Below, piece after piece: positions 33,366 through 44,291 of a DNA stretch of 64,000 bases. The DNA is from Ascaris suum (lineage: Eukaryota; Nematoda; Chromadorea; Rhabditida; Ascarididae): positions 2,973,336 to 3,037,335 of the forward strand of contig CM024174.1 in NCBI GenBank assembly GCA_013433145.1, read 5' to 3'. A program made the translations under genes and the position numbers. The notes beneath the pieces are model-generated. The model was not told the DNA's origin. It saw only the letters and a list, made by a program, of their open reading frames with translations, and did no database searches. Position 1 is the first letter of the stretch. The number at the start of each line of letters is the position of its first letter.

Positions 33366-36300
33366 GTGAACGACTTTTTCGACATTCCAATTGCAATAAT
33401 GTTCACATTTATTAGGCTAAGGAAACGTGGGGTAACGATGCGCAGTTGGTACGGCACCCGAGTTTGGAATGAGCCACCAAAAAGAGCTGTTGAAGGCGAT
33501 GAACAGTCTGTTTTCATGAGTCGCCTTACATTCTCCGATTCGCGTCTTATTTTGGCCCAGTGTGATATAGTAATTACTTCATTTGTGTGGTTGGTTTGTT
33601 TAGTTGTGAATGAATACTGGAACCATTAGCCAGAGCCAGATGACTATTGCCATTGGATGTTCAACCGAGACCTTTGAAGTGTTGTTTCACGATTGCATTT
33701 CCTTTTCAATGTGCATTTCCTTCAGCACTGTTATTCTCGTTTTCCATCTATATAGGATGTGAAAGATCTGAACATCCAACATCATTGTTGTAAAGAATGT
33801 TGCATCGGCCGGCCATTTAGCTGTAAATCGCATTACAAAACAACTACTTGGTTTGGAATGTTTCAAATTTCATTTGGTTGCTGCGTCCAATATAAATGAT
33901 CTTAGTTCGTGAACCGTCGTTGCGCATATCGCATGACGTTCCGTTTTGATTATTTCTAGTGAATGAAAAAAGTTATTGAAAGCAAATGTGCAAAAAAAAT
34001 TATCCCCATTAGAAAATAAATCTTTCCTTCTATATTGCCTTCCGATTTTTTTTAAAATCCAACTCCACAATTTTATACGGCATTTTCGAAGTTCTTACCA
34101 CTAAAGTTTAACTTGGGAAATCTATCGTGCATATTGTACACATTTTATTCTGTAATATCAGTAAGTCGTTTTGAGTTATAGAAATTATAGATATTTATAA
34201 ATGCCAAGAAATTTGCACATTGAGAATTTTTGTTTAATACCGAATGAGTCACTCGTTGGTAGGAGATTTATATAAGCGATGAGATTAATTAAACTATGGG
34301 TATGAATCATTCTACGTGTTTACTTACGGAACGATGGGCAGAACGCAAAAGCACACATGTTTTTTTGCTAGCTCATTTGGCACGCTTTCTTAGCTTTTTT
34401 TCATTCTTTATATATAACTTGGAAATTATACATCTGGATATTTGATTGTACTTCGTGCAATTTAGGTGTGGCACAATCCCTTATATTCTAAGGCGTGAAT
34501 AATTCCCCATTCCTTTCATCCGTCCCTCCTCGCTTCCATTGCTCTTAGTGAATGAACTCCTTTGAATCCAAGAGTATTCCTTCCGCCTCGCCATCCTTCC
34601 AGTAGGCATGCATTTGTATGTGAGTATTGACGCAATTTTGCGTCAGCTGAAAGCAGATGTTTATTTCGTAACCAGAGTATGTTTGGCGGCATGCCAATTC
34701 CACCATAAGCTTGAGTATGCCGCCAGCCTAAATATCTAGCTAGCAAATATGATGTCAGTGAACTGCAATGGTTTTTCTCTGCTCAGTGCTATGGTCGAAT
34801 ATTGAGTCACTATGGTGTATTCAAATGAGGCTGAAAATGAATATTGGCGATGGTTTCTTACTAAGCAGGAACGATAACTTTTGGAAGAGTATTGCTTGCT
34901 AATGGAGAACGATGAAGAAATTTTTGTTGTTTGACATTCTTAAGAATGGGATAGAAGCGTTTATTTAACATCGAATATCTTTGCGTTTTATTTATTGTTT
35001 TATTCTTATCTCTTTTATTTAAAATTTATTATGGAGATGTAGGATGTAGTTATTGCAGATCGAGTACTCATAACGTATTCTTACTATATATTACTAAAAG
35101 TTGCAAATAGAAGATATATAAGAGCGATTCAATTTAGAACCAAAGAGAATAATGAGAAATTTGTAGAACTGCCATAACCAACCAGAAAAAAAAACTGAGT
35201 GAAATCACGCGATTTTTTTTCTTTTTTGAGCGATTGCTAATTTTTTTTCTGCTCGAAAAATTCACTAGCTGAAAACTGTTCTTAAAAGAATGTTAATATG
35301 ACGGGTGGGAATGCTGTATGAGTTTTCTTTTTTTAAAGCAGTTGACATCATTTTACGACAACATTCCATTTGTTTGATTTTTTGCTGTTTAGAATTTCTC
35401 AATGATGAGGTATGCTTTACATTCGTCATTATTTTATTGCTTTCATTCATTGTGCAGACATTATTAAATTATTCTATCTCATGATATTTTCATAATTATT
35501 CACAGAAAGTTTTAGTTTATTCGATAAATTTAGAATTTATGAATTGAACGTGATATTTGAATGGCGTTCGATGATGAAAAGGCAACTTTTTTTGCGCACA
35601 AATCAAGCACGTTTTATTTTAGTTATTTTGGTTGTTGTCCTTGTTTTAGTTGCACAAGATTAAATCGATGTTTCTTGTAAAATGTGGAGTAATTTTTTGT
35701 TGGTCTTTTTTTAAAACATCTACTCATGGTTCTGGTGAATTACTATATCGCAAATCCTTTTTAAAGGGCCATTGGGAAGCATGCGTAAGTATAAGGGATT
35801 GTAATTTAAATGAGGACCTAGGGAATATGCGATGGAGTGATAACAAAGCGAGTTAGATGGTGTTGCAAATCTGCAATTGCACGTGCATGCCTGTGCTTCG
35901 TTACGCTCATCGTACCCTATCATAACGGTCGGCGCTGTTTTTTGTTTTGAATAATGACCCGATGGTTCCGTTTGTAGATTTTTTTTCTTCCTCATGAATC
36001 ATCACAAGTTTTAGAAAGTATTCGAGAGGTACTAAATCAGAAAGCAGTGCCTGCAAAAAAATGCCATGTGGAAATTCCGAGGAAAAATAAGCAAAAAAGG
36101 TGGAAGGTTTAGTATGGGCATAACGTCTACTCTTCTTCTTCAGAGAAAGAAAGGAACGTTTTTTTCTCTGCTTCACTCCTTGGTTTTACCATTCGAAATT
36201 AACGCTTTTAGCACTGAAGTTATTTCCGCTTTTCTGTTATATTATTTTCTTATAAATAGCATATACTGTATCTCGTTTTTACGCGCTTTGCTATTCCATC

Positions 36301-39300
36301 GTGCTAAAAAAAAACCTTTATGATCATTACACGGTAATCAGCAACACCACAATATTATAAAAAGCCATCTTCTTCACTCATATATAGCGTATTGATTTTA
36401 GCGATCAACAAATGATGTCAGCCGTCTGCCTCCATCTAAAATGTCGTTGCACTTGAGTAGACACGAGATTTGAATTTTATAAATTAGTGCTTAATAACAG
36501 TGGATTCTATGATGACTCTCCTTTGTATCTTCGAAATTTTCGTGTTTTATTATTGCGAGTTATAAAGAAAAACTTATCCTAATCGCTACCATTTGCTTGC
36601 AAAATTATTGTGCCCATTGTTTCTTCGTTAATTATGAGGTACTTGCTAGTTTTTATTGTCACTATTGTTACCGCATATTTGAAAATTCCTCATTATTGCC
36701 TAGTGATCTAACTTTTCATTAAAATGTTCGAAGGGTATTATTTTCTTTCGCGAAACTTCTATTATGTTAAAATCTTTTTAAATCTTATCTCATCTTTTTT
36801 GAATTTATATCTTTTCATATTCTCTATTTTTAAGAAATTTCCACTCCCTTATTTCTATTGTATGAATTTTTTTTTACCGTTATCATTATCGCTATTATTT
36901 GATGCTTTATGTGCCAATCACTCAAAATTTCTGATCATTGTTTTTTATACGATTGCCCACCTACGTTATTACACGTTAACGTTTTGATATCAGTTCGATA
37001 TTCATAGAGATAACAGCCACGTGAGGGGTTTTTTGCTGCTGCATTTGTTCACTGAGTTGTATTCGTTAATATATAAAGGTATGACTATTTTCTATTACTG
37101 TTTTCACATTAATTCAACATTTGATAGTATTTATGCTTATTCTTTTTTATCGTCAATTCAAACGGAAACAATAAGAGCGATGGCGCTATATTTTTTTTTT
37201 TATTATTTGAAGTGCATTTCTATTTATTTCATTCATTGATGTTCTATTATAGGCAGTGATTGGCGCTTTTGCACGTTATGACTTCCTCAAACAATGGCAA
37301 TTCCAGCAAATAGTGCTTCTCAGGCCGATTCATCAAATACGGTAAGCAACGATACGCTTGCTATCGACGTCATGCGAACACTTTGGGATGTGGTATGTGA
37401 CTTTTGCTTGATTTGTCTACAGTGAGGATGCATTATCGTTTTGAAATAGGTTTATGATGTTGAGTTTTTATAGTTACTTTTTTTAAAAATTTTATCACTG
37501 CTTAATAAATGTGTAAATGTGAGCATTAAAGGATGAACAGTTTTTGACAAGGAATGTAAATAAAGTTAAATTTCTGGTGGTACAATGAGAGCATTTATAA
37601 AAGATTTTCGAAATATTCTTATTTCTTGTTTTGTGATGTCTGCTGTCTTTTTTTTAATGTTTAGATTTACGTTTGAGATCCGAATAAAGAAGTCAACAAT
37701 TGCTACCGGATGATTTGATGAAATAGAAACTACAAAGTGCTTAGTTGTTGGACCTACTCGGATGATTTGCAGCAAACAAATAGTCGTAAAAATCGCACCT
37801 GCAGCCCCGGTTTATACCTTGATGATGGCTTAGCTTTCCGAATATTTTGACAGTATTTTCTAAGCTTCTTTACCACTTGAAGGCAATAAAATAGCACATG
37901 AATGTGAAATGCATAGCATGGTAATTAATGCGTGTTTTTCCCCTAAAATCAAATCGTTCCTATCTATTGCTGTGTTACCAATAAAGAAAGACACTATAAC
38001 GGATTGCAATCCATTCACTCAGAGTCATTCATAATCTGGTAATATTCGAGCGCATTGACAAACAGAGTCGTGTATAGATGATGGATATCCGACCTTTGAG
38101 CGTGAAGGATTTTAGAGTGATAAGCAAGAAAGTTGGCAGTGGTCAACTCAGTGAGCATTTCCATAAATGTCGAGAAAATAACTAATGAACGAATTAGGCG
38201 CCAGAAATATACTTGCGAAACAATTCTGGAGAAATAATTGCCAGAGAACAGTCCGCTATCGAGCGATTGTTTTCTTCAGCACATTGTTGCCTTTAAGTGA
38301 ATAATGTTGCATCATACTGCTATTATAGTTGTCGTAAAGCTTGTTTCTAATGTCCTCGTAAACGTTATCAACTATCTGCCAAAAACTAAATTTCAAATCA
38401 AATCAGATCAATTAGTTAAGAATATTTCTAACTATTTAAAGCTATCTTAATTAATTGTTACTTGATTTGTCGATGATGTAACCTAAACTTTCAATTTGCA
38501 ATACAATACAACTGCATTATTCTAAATTCTTTGAAAATGTTCAATTATTGTGGAGAAGTTTTTATAGTAGGACTACAGGTAATGCACTTGAAATCGTGAT
38601 GATTTTCTAGAGTAGAAGGCAAATGTTGTTTTATAGCAGCACTCGAGTGATATTCCCAAAGAAAGGATTCTAGACGTGAGGTGCGTCGAAGCTTTGAGAT
38701 TGATGATCGTGTTAAGAGCGATCGATGTATTTGAGAGTCTCGACGAAATACATTCACTGCCAAGATCGTTCTATTCACGACTTTTTGCTGATTACGATCC
38801 ACGTCAGATTATGCATCGCATCGTTGAAGGCATTTTTGACGAGGTTGGCATTTTACAAAAATCTGTCGTCTCGTATTGGTGATCTTATTTTAGCATATTT
38901 ATATTTTCCATATATTCTAATTGACGTGCATGTGATGAGTGATTGACTTGCTTGTCATCTCCAATGTGTTATTCTCGAATGTCATATGCAAATTCTTTCA
39001 TCTCGATAAATTTGGAGCATTTTTATTTATTTTACTCGTTTATCATTAAGGAACCCTAATTAATATAGGAGAGCATATTCGGAATTAACGGTAAAAGATC
39101 TAACGAGTGAAACAAGAGCGCCATTGTCATTATTATAAAAGGGTGGCCAGTGGTCAGCCAATAGAAATAATATAGGTCCGATCGGACCGTAGAAAATTCC
39201 CGCTTGCCATTAGGTTTCTTTCTAACTGCGTCTTTGATTTTAATATTTGAACCATTAAAATATGTAACTTTAGGAGAGTGATTATTTGTTTGTTATATCG

Positions 39301-40509
39301 ATGAATTTTGATAATTTAGGAAGGGACTTAATTGAGCTCAGTTTCTTTAGCTGTATATGGGCAACTAGATAAGTCTGTTTACAATTCGTTTGTTGTTTTA
39401 TGAACTTATTTACTAACTTTCATGTTGGGAAATTTTCGTTGTTGCTAAAAATGTTGCATGATTTTCTTACATTATTATTATTATTATTAAGATGTTGATG
39501 TTATCTCGTGTTCAAGAAGAAAGCGTTTTCTGGATTTTCAAGAGAACATTGCTTTTATAGATTTTCATGGAAAGAAATTTCGTGGAGAAAAATTTAACGC
39601 GTTTAACTAAGGAGGAAAGAAAGGCTGGAAGCTATATGTTGTTTGTTCTGAAGGAGTGATCTAGAAATAACGAAATTGCAATTAATCTTTCTTTACTAAG
39701 ATTAGTAACGATTGTTCTTTTTTGCAGTGGTAGAAATGTTCGTAATGAGTTTTTTTATTCTGTTGCTAACCAACTATTTTTGATATTTGATCAGCTATTT
39801 GGAAATATTGAGCCGAGATTTGTGCGTTGATCGTTTGTTTATGCGTAAAAGTGGGCGAACAGAAGTAGACGAAGTGGGTCTATTTGTTTGAATAAATTTA
39901 CATGAATGTTCATTCTCAGGTTCAAAAGCTAAATTAGTATGTGCGGTATATTTGATGTAAGGAAGCAGTCGGTTAAAGTTTCATTTCATATGCATGTTTG
40001 GTCTTTATCGCATCACAGCTAACAGCGAGTAGATGACTTCACCACACGAATCTTATCAGATATGTGTAAATAAGCGGGCTAATAGACGATAGATAGGCGG
40101 ATAAGCGAGGGTTTTGGTTCATAGCTGGCGTCATGTATTATCTCTAGATTTGAAGTTTGCTCTTTAGCTGACAACTCTGTTGTAGAGGATCTCATTTCAT
40201 TTTGTGGTTTTGTTGAGTCTGCAATACTTTCGATATTAATATACAGAGAGTTCCACATTTTTATATCTTGCCGACTGACAAATTTTCCACTCGGTGCTAT
40301 GCATATTTTATTGATAGACAGGCAAATTGTCATAGCATTACCAATAATTGGTATTGATAACCGTTATCATAAATTGGCATCATTTTCACTTTTGCCTCGT
40401 TTGAGTGAGAAATGGGAGAGCGTTCCACAAATTATCAAACGTGATGATCTCAATATTCTCGATATCAAAACGCATATTGTTTTATTCGATACGTACCCAT
40501 ACGCTTCTT
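33241..40509 (+). CDS. Gene model P3, partial, unidentified protein
   Basis: Exons 33241-33365, 33416-33569, 35650-35784, 37253-37341, 38681-38878 and 40322-40509 join in phases 2, 0, 0, 2 and 2 to about 296 residues, open throughout. The 50-base intron 33366-33415 and the GTAAGT/GTAAGC/GTATGT donors at 35785, 37342 and 40510 are typical. The product mixes helical segments (SSKAALVMPASFIDSFQDFL) and basic loops. It also has a beta-rich C-terminal part (RQIVIALPIIGIDNRYHKLA). No catalytic motif or named domain is recognised. Neither end is defined. Confidence 0.45.
33416..33569 (+). CDS. P3 exon candidate
   Basis: Follows a 50-base intron ending CATTTATTAG. Contains RSWYGTRVWNEPPKRAVEGD and FSDSRLILAQCDI, ending at ATA|GTAATT. 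Reading on past the donor gives a hydrophobic stretch and TAG, an alternative C-terminus. Confidence 0.48.
33870..33955 (-). CDS. Minus-strand terminal exon candidate, 28 codons
   Basis: Acceptor TTTTTTCATTCACTAG, then TERHAICATTVHELRSFILD and a short tail with TGA. Good acceptor, short frame, no clear AATAAA. Confidence 0.25.
34545..34646 (-). CDS. Minus-strand terminal exon candidate, 33 codons
   Basis: Acceptor AACATCTGCTTTCAG, then LTQNCVNTHIQMHAYWKDGE and ILLDSKEFIH with TAA. A second minus frame is also open across this GC-richer patch (34516-34746), so the frame choice is uncertain. Confidence 0.27.
   Translation of the reverse strand: MTQNCVNTHIQMHAYWKDGEAEGILLDSKEFIH
35650..35784 (+). 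CDS. P3 exon candidate
   Basis: Acceptor TTGTTTTAG, full-consensus donor TGC|GTAAGT, exactly 45 codons in phase 0. Contains CGVIFCWSFFKTS and GELLYRKSFLKGHWEAC. Confidence 0.42.
35916..36050 (-). CDS. Minus-strand internal exon candidate, 45 codons
   Basis: Transcript-sense acceptor CATTTTTTTGCAG and donor AGG|GTACGA, phase 0 at both ends. Encodes ALLSDLVPLEYFLKLVMIHE, then a Lys/Ser/Thr-rich loop and TKNSADRYDR. It lies inside the proposed P3 intron 35785-37252, so it would belong to a nested antisense gene. Confidence 0.4.
36700..37250. other. T-rich stretch, intron-like
   Basis: Very T-rich; open frames here (36724-36987) encode Phe/Leu/Tyr strings typical of T-rich non-coding DNA. It ends in the CTATTATAG acceptor of the 37253 exon. 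Confidence 0.6.
37253..37341 (+). CDS. P3 exon candidate (two readings)
   Basis: Acceptor TTCTATTATAG, donor ACG|GTAAGC. Phase 0 reads AVIGAFARYDFLKQWQFQQI and continues to QIR. A competing reading starts at ATG 37294 (MAIPANSASQADSSNT...) and runs to a GTATGT donor at 37392, which would make it a first exon of a new gene. Phase agreement with both neighbours favours the first. Confidence 0.4.
38681..38878 (+). CDS. P3 exon candidate
   Basis: Contains CVEALRLMIVLRAIDVFESL and RSFYSRLFADYDPRQIMHRI, amphipathic and clearly protein-like. The acceptor (TAGACGTGAG) is weak. The donor is TTG|GTGATC, with an alternative GAG|GTTGGC at 38844. Confidence 0.48.
40079..40300 (-). CDS. Minus-strand terminal exon candidate
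   Basis: Open frame containing SRQDIKMWNSLYINIESIAD and a Ser/Thr/Glu-rich middle, ending PSLIRLSIVY and TAG. Possible acceptors are ATGCATAG and AATTTGTCAG. It sits directly beside the plus-strand 40322 exon on the opposite strand. Confidence 0.33.
   Translation of the reverse strand: MAPSGKFVSRQDIKMWNSLYINIESIADSTKPQNEMRSSTTELSAKEQTSNLEIIHDASYEPKPSLIRLSIVY
40322..40509 (+). CDS. P3 exon candidate
   Basis: Acceptor TGATAGACAG, donor TCTT|GTATGT. Contains QIVIALPIIGIDNRYHKLAS, RLSEKWESVPQIIKRDDL and HIVLFDTYPYAS, alternating strands and loops. Among the most protein-like frames here. Confidence 0.5.
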
Positions 40510-41662
40510 GTATGTTCTCGATACACTTACTATACTATTAACTTCAACGTTTTATTCGTAATATTAGCATTTCAAAGTGGGTTTCGTACAGCTCCAAAAA
40601 CTTTAAGTTCTGTTATTAAGTATTAAGTATTCAAGTTCTTTAATAATATTAATTATTCTCGTATGCGAATTGTTTCTTCGTGAGAAGTATTTCATCAAGT
40701 CTCAAGATTTATGAAATAACTTCAGTGGATTACAACAAGAGAGGGGATGTAATTAATTGAAGTTGACACAAAGATGACGTCTTGTACGCATCATTGAACA
40801 GAGCAGTTTAATTTTTACGTTCATCTATTGTATTTGCATCTCATATATAACGCATCAACTATTATAGATTATTGTGATGCCGGTTCTTAAAGGTTGCCTA
40901 TAGAATTCTTCTTAAAGTTCTTCTAATCGATCATTTCCATTATCATTTCGCAATAGATTCAAAAGCGTTGATTTATTAGCCATTGAATAAATTGCACAAA
41001 TATTCTTCCTCTCCTTTCTAAATGTTCAAAAAAGCGAGTGTGAATTTTTATTGCAGTTAATTTTACTCATTTTCGTTGTACCCAACTTTTTTAATGCAAA
41101 GCGCTCGAGCGAAATGTTATGCAAATTATGCGTTAGAGCGGAGTATGGAAATGATGTAAATCTTTCAAATTTTCTGCTCAAGATCGGTGGACTTTCATTG
41201 AGTTAGGAGAAAATATCTGCCACATAATTGTCTTTTGGCATTGCATCAACGGAAAGAAATGTACACATATTTCCAGCACTTAATCATGTAATAAATTGAT
41301 ATCCGTTCACTGATCCATCGTTAGTCTACACTATTGTTTCCTATAAAATGTTCATGGCTTTATGTTATGCGCCATTAAAACAAGTTTTTGTTGTACATGA
41401 AATGGATTATTCTAGGCTGATAAGGGAATTTAAATAGTTGAAACACTTGCCAATTGCGTTCAACTTGACTACCAGTCAGTTTTTAATCTCTTAATCCTCC
41501 GATATTTAAAGCAGTGATTTACGAATTCGATGACCCAGCTTAGCTGTTTTTTTACTTTCTGTCGTGGAGTGGGATTCGTCGATTGAGGAATAGATGAATC
41601 CCACTCAAAGCTGTCTGTCCAATTTTCGTCACATTTTTTGCGAGCATAAAATTTATTTCTGT

Positions 41663-41796
41663 CTATGAGATTTCATGTGCTATCGTTTGGTGAATTAGGT
41701 ATATTGCTTTAGTTTCAAGTATGTTTAGTTGTTGTTCATTTAAAGCATTCGGTTTAAGGAGGTAGTAAGGGGATGAATGAGCAAATTTTATTTCCG
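41663..41796 (-). CDS. Minus-strand terminal exon candidate with AATAAA
   Basis: Acceptor CTTGCTCTCATCCAG, then EIKFAHSSPYYLLKPNALNE and a helical end HQTIAHEIS. TAG is followed within ten bases by AAATAAATTT, a fitting polyadenylation signal. Entry phase 1; the upstream exon was not found. Confidence 0.4.
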
Positions 41797-42636
41797 CTGG
41801 ATGAGAGCAAGGAGCTTTTTTAATTAAAAAAAAAAGGCTTGCGGAAGTGATCGGCATGTTTGAAATATGATGTAATGCTCATATTTTATTAATTGTTTTC
41901 AAACTGCAAAAGTGTTTGATTTCATGAGCATGTGCGCAAAAGCGTAAATTATGTGCCCACCTTGTCGCATCTTTCTTTTGGTCTATGAAAGGTTGAATCT
42001 ATTGAAGTATGCAGGTAATTAAAATGTAATTATGCAAATCGAGTTTAGTATGTAATGATATTTCGTCGCATTATTTCATTGTTCAGTCCATTAACTCTTC
42101 TCGAGTTGTTAGAATTATTCGTTTGATTTGATTGCTTTTGGTTAAGAGTGGGTCAGATTTCGAGGGTTTTTTATTACGCCGTTCCTCTGTTTTGCAGATT
42201 TCATAAACGTGGCACACTATGGCGATGAGTCATCGTGTGTAGACAGATGAAGTTCAAGGTGGCAGGAAATGACAAGTTTAGAATGGTGAGCGGAAATGGT
42301 GAGACGGTGATCACACGTCATCTTGCGTAAACTCTGCATTGTGCTACAACGCTGACGGCATTATTGCATGACTAACGAATAACACTTTTCGTAGTGTATT
42401 TGCGGCTTGATTTAGTTGCTCTTTCTTTGGGTATTTAATTACGAGTTTCCTTCGAAAAGGGGGAAAAAGGGAATCGCTGTATGCATAATATCGGCCGACG
42501 AACTTGTTGGTTGTATTTCAACGAAAGTTGAGTTATTTTTGGGGATATGACATCTGCAGAAACATTCAGCAGTTAAGTGTAAATCACTCTAGGTTTCTTT
42601 TAAAAATGGGGGTGAAAGTGGACGAATAGATATCGA

Positions 42637-42659
42637 GGGGGGGGGGGGGGGGGGGGGGG
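42637..42659. repeat. Poly-G tract, 23 bases
   Basis: Uninterrupted G run followed by AGGGAC. The longest G tract in the window; strong G-quadruplex candidate. Confidence 0.97.
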
Positions 42660-42699
42660 AGGGACTGACTAAGGCGCTAGTTCATACCTGATCAGTCAG

Positions 42700-44100
42700 G
42701 TTTTTTCATATTTTGTTCTTCTTTCGGCAGCCTTCAGGAGGGTGGAGAACTATCGCGGTTGCTGGAACCGTCGTTTTCTTTATTTTTTGCTCGATTCGTA
42801 ACACTGAAAGAGGAAACCAACATTATAATTGAACTATTTGAATTAATCTTTTTCTTCTCACAAATTTCAAAAGGTATTTCCTTACACATTTTACAATTTT
42901 TTTAAAGGAGGGGAGCGTAGATTCTGCTCTTCATGGCTTAACACTTAAAGGAGGTGATACGTAATTGGTCGAGTGCATGAAATCAGCTGATATGAAAAAA
43001 AAAATGCAAAACAGTGCAACTTAGATACCATTTAGAACACAATAATGGATCGTTGTACGCGGTGTTTAAGGATTGCATAAGTGCTATGGGGGATCGGTTT
43101 CCTGATAGGTGCCAAGCTGACGAGAGATAAAACCGCTGCTCGGACTTTCTCAACTTTGATTGCACTTTACGCACCTATTGCAGAGATCAATATATAAAAC
43201 TCAGTGGCGGCGCCATACGTTAGGCGTGCAAAAAATCATTTTTGCTTTCAATATGACCTGACGATCAAATTGCCACACACAACATGTGTTCAGCGTCGTA
43301 TCGGATTTAGCTACTGACGTCATATGTCACGAGTAAATTTGGTCGTAACGATGTGAACAGTGATCATTTGAGGGGAAGATAGGGTAGGAAATAAGAGGGG
43401 GGAAGTGGATCAGGTTCATAAGGTGGGAGTGGGGGATGAGGAAGGAAAGAGAGGTTACGCTATTAAACTATTGTTGAATTCTTCCTTCCCTTTATCAATT
43501 GTGAAATGTTTGTACCGTTGTAAATTTCTTTCCTCTCTGGCAGTTCTCCAAAAATTCCGCCTAAAATACGCTCTACACCTTTGGAATTGTGGATTAGCGT
43601 TTAGGGCTAACGGATGTTGTGATGTTAAGATCACTGCAGAGCAGTTCCTTTGCGCTCTATCCTCTTTTTGACCCTCAACTGTGAATGCATTAAAGCTTTG
43701 ATCATTGTTCGCCAGAAACTAAGAGTTCGTTAACAAAACGAAATGCGTGAATGAAATAGAAAAGTTAGACTGCATGGGCGTTGAATTTCAAATGATATCA
43801 TCGTCTATCACCAATTATCTTATTTAACGATCTGAAAGTTGCTAAGTGGTTCAATCGAATTTATTCCCACCATATGATTAAAAGAAATCAATTATATCCT
43901 TACTGGTATCATCTCATGTTTTTGTGTGCTCACTGATGCATCGTCCACCCATCATTTAGATATGACGCCATCGCTACTTTTTGGTAATGAATGAATCTCT
44001 AATGAGACCACGAATAGCAGCAATTGTTGGCAAATATTGCACTTTTTTCTCTGCATATTTATAATTGCATGATAGCAGCACCCTCCCATGGCGATTTCCT
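42700..44100. other. No supported gene
   Basis: Includes an 88-codon plus frame (43405-43671) beginning in a G/A-rich stretch. It has a CTCTGGCAG acceptor candidate but no known domain, and was left uncalled. Confidence 0.4.
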
Positions 44101-44108
44101 CAGAAATG

Positions 44109-44176
44109 ATCTATTATTTTACACAGGCCGCTTCTTCATGTTAAAATGGACATTATACGGTTTATTAATGTGGGAA
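44109..44176 (+). repeat. Direct repeat, copy 1 (overlaps exon edge)
   Basis: ATTATTTTACACAGGCC through GTTTATTAATGTGGGAAT, nearly identical to 44541-44610. Confidence 0.9.
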
Positions 44177-44291
44177 TGGATAGTGATCTGGAAACATTGA
44201 AGAAGCGAACAGAACGCAGCAAACGGCGCCTTGAAAAGCGGATAGAGGAATCAACCGAAACCTTCTTGAGCAACAATTCTGGATGCGTTAA
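44127..44291 (+). CDS. P4 exon candidate, basic coiled coil
   Basis: Acceptor TTATTTTACACAG, then HVKMDIIRFINVGMDSDLET and KKRTERSKRRLEKRIEES. The donor GTACCG is weak; without it the frame runs to a stop at 44322. The first about 50 bases of the exon are duplicated at 44555. Confidence 0.42.

Noticed and set aside
36724..36987. 87-codon hydrophobic frame
   Set aside because: Phe/Leu/Tyr-rich because the DNA is T-rich; no splice or start context.
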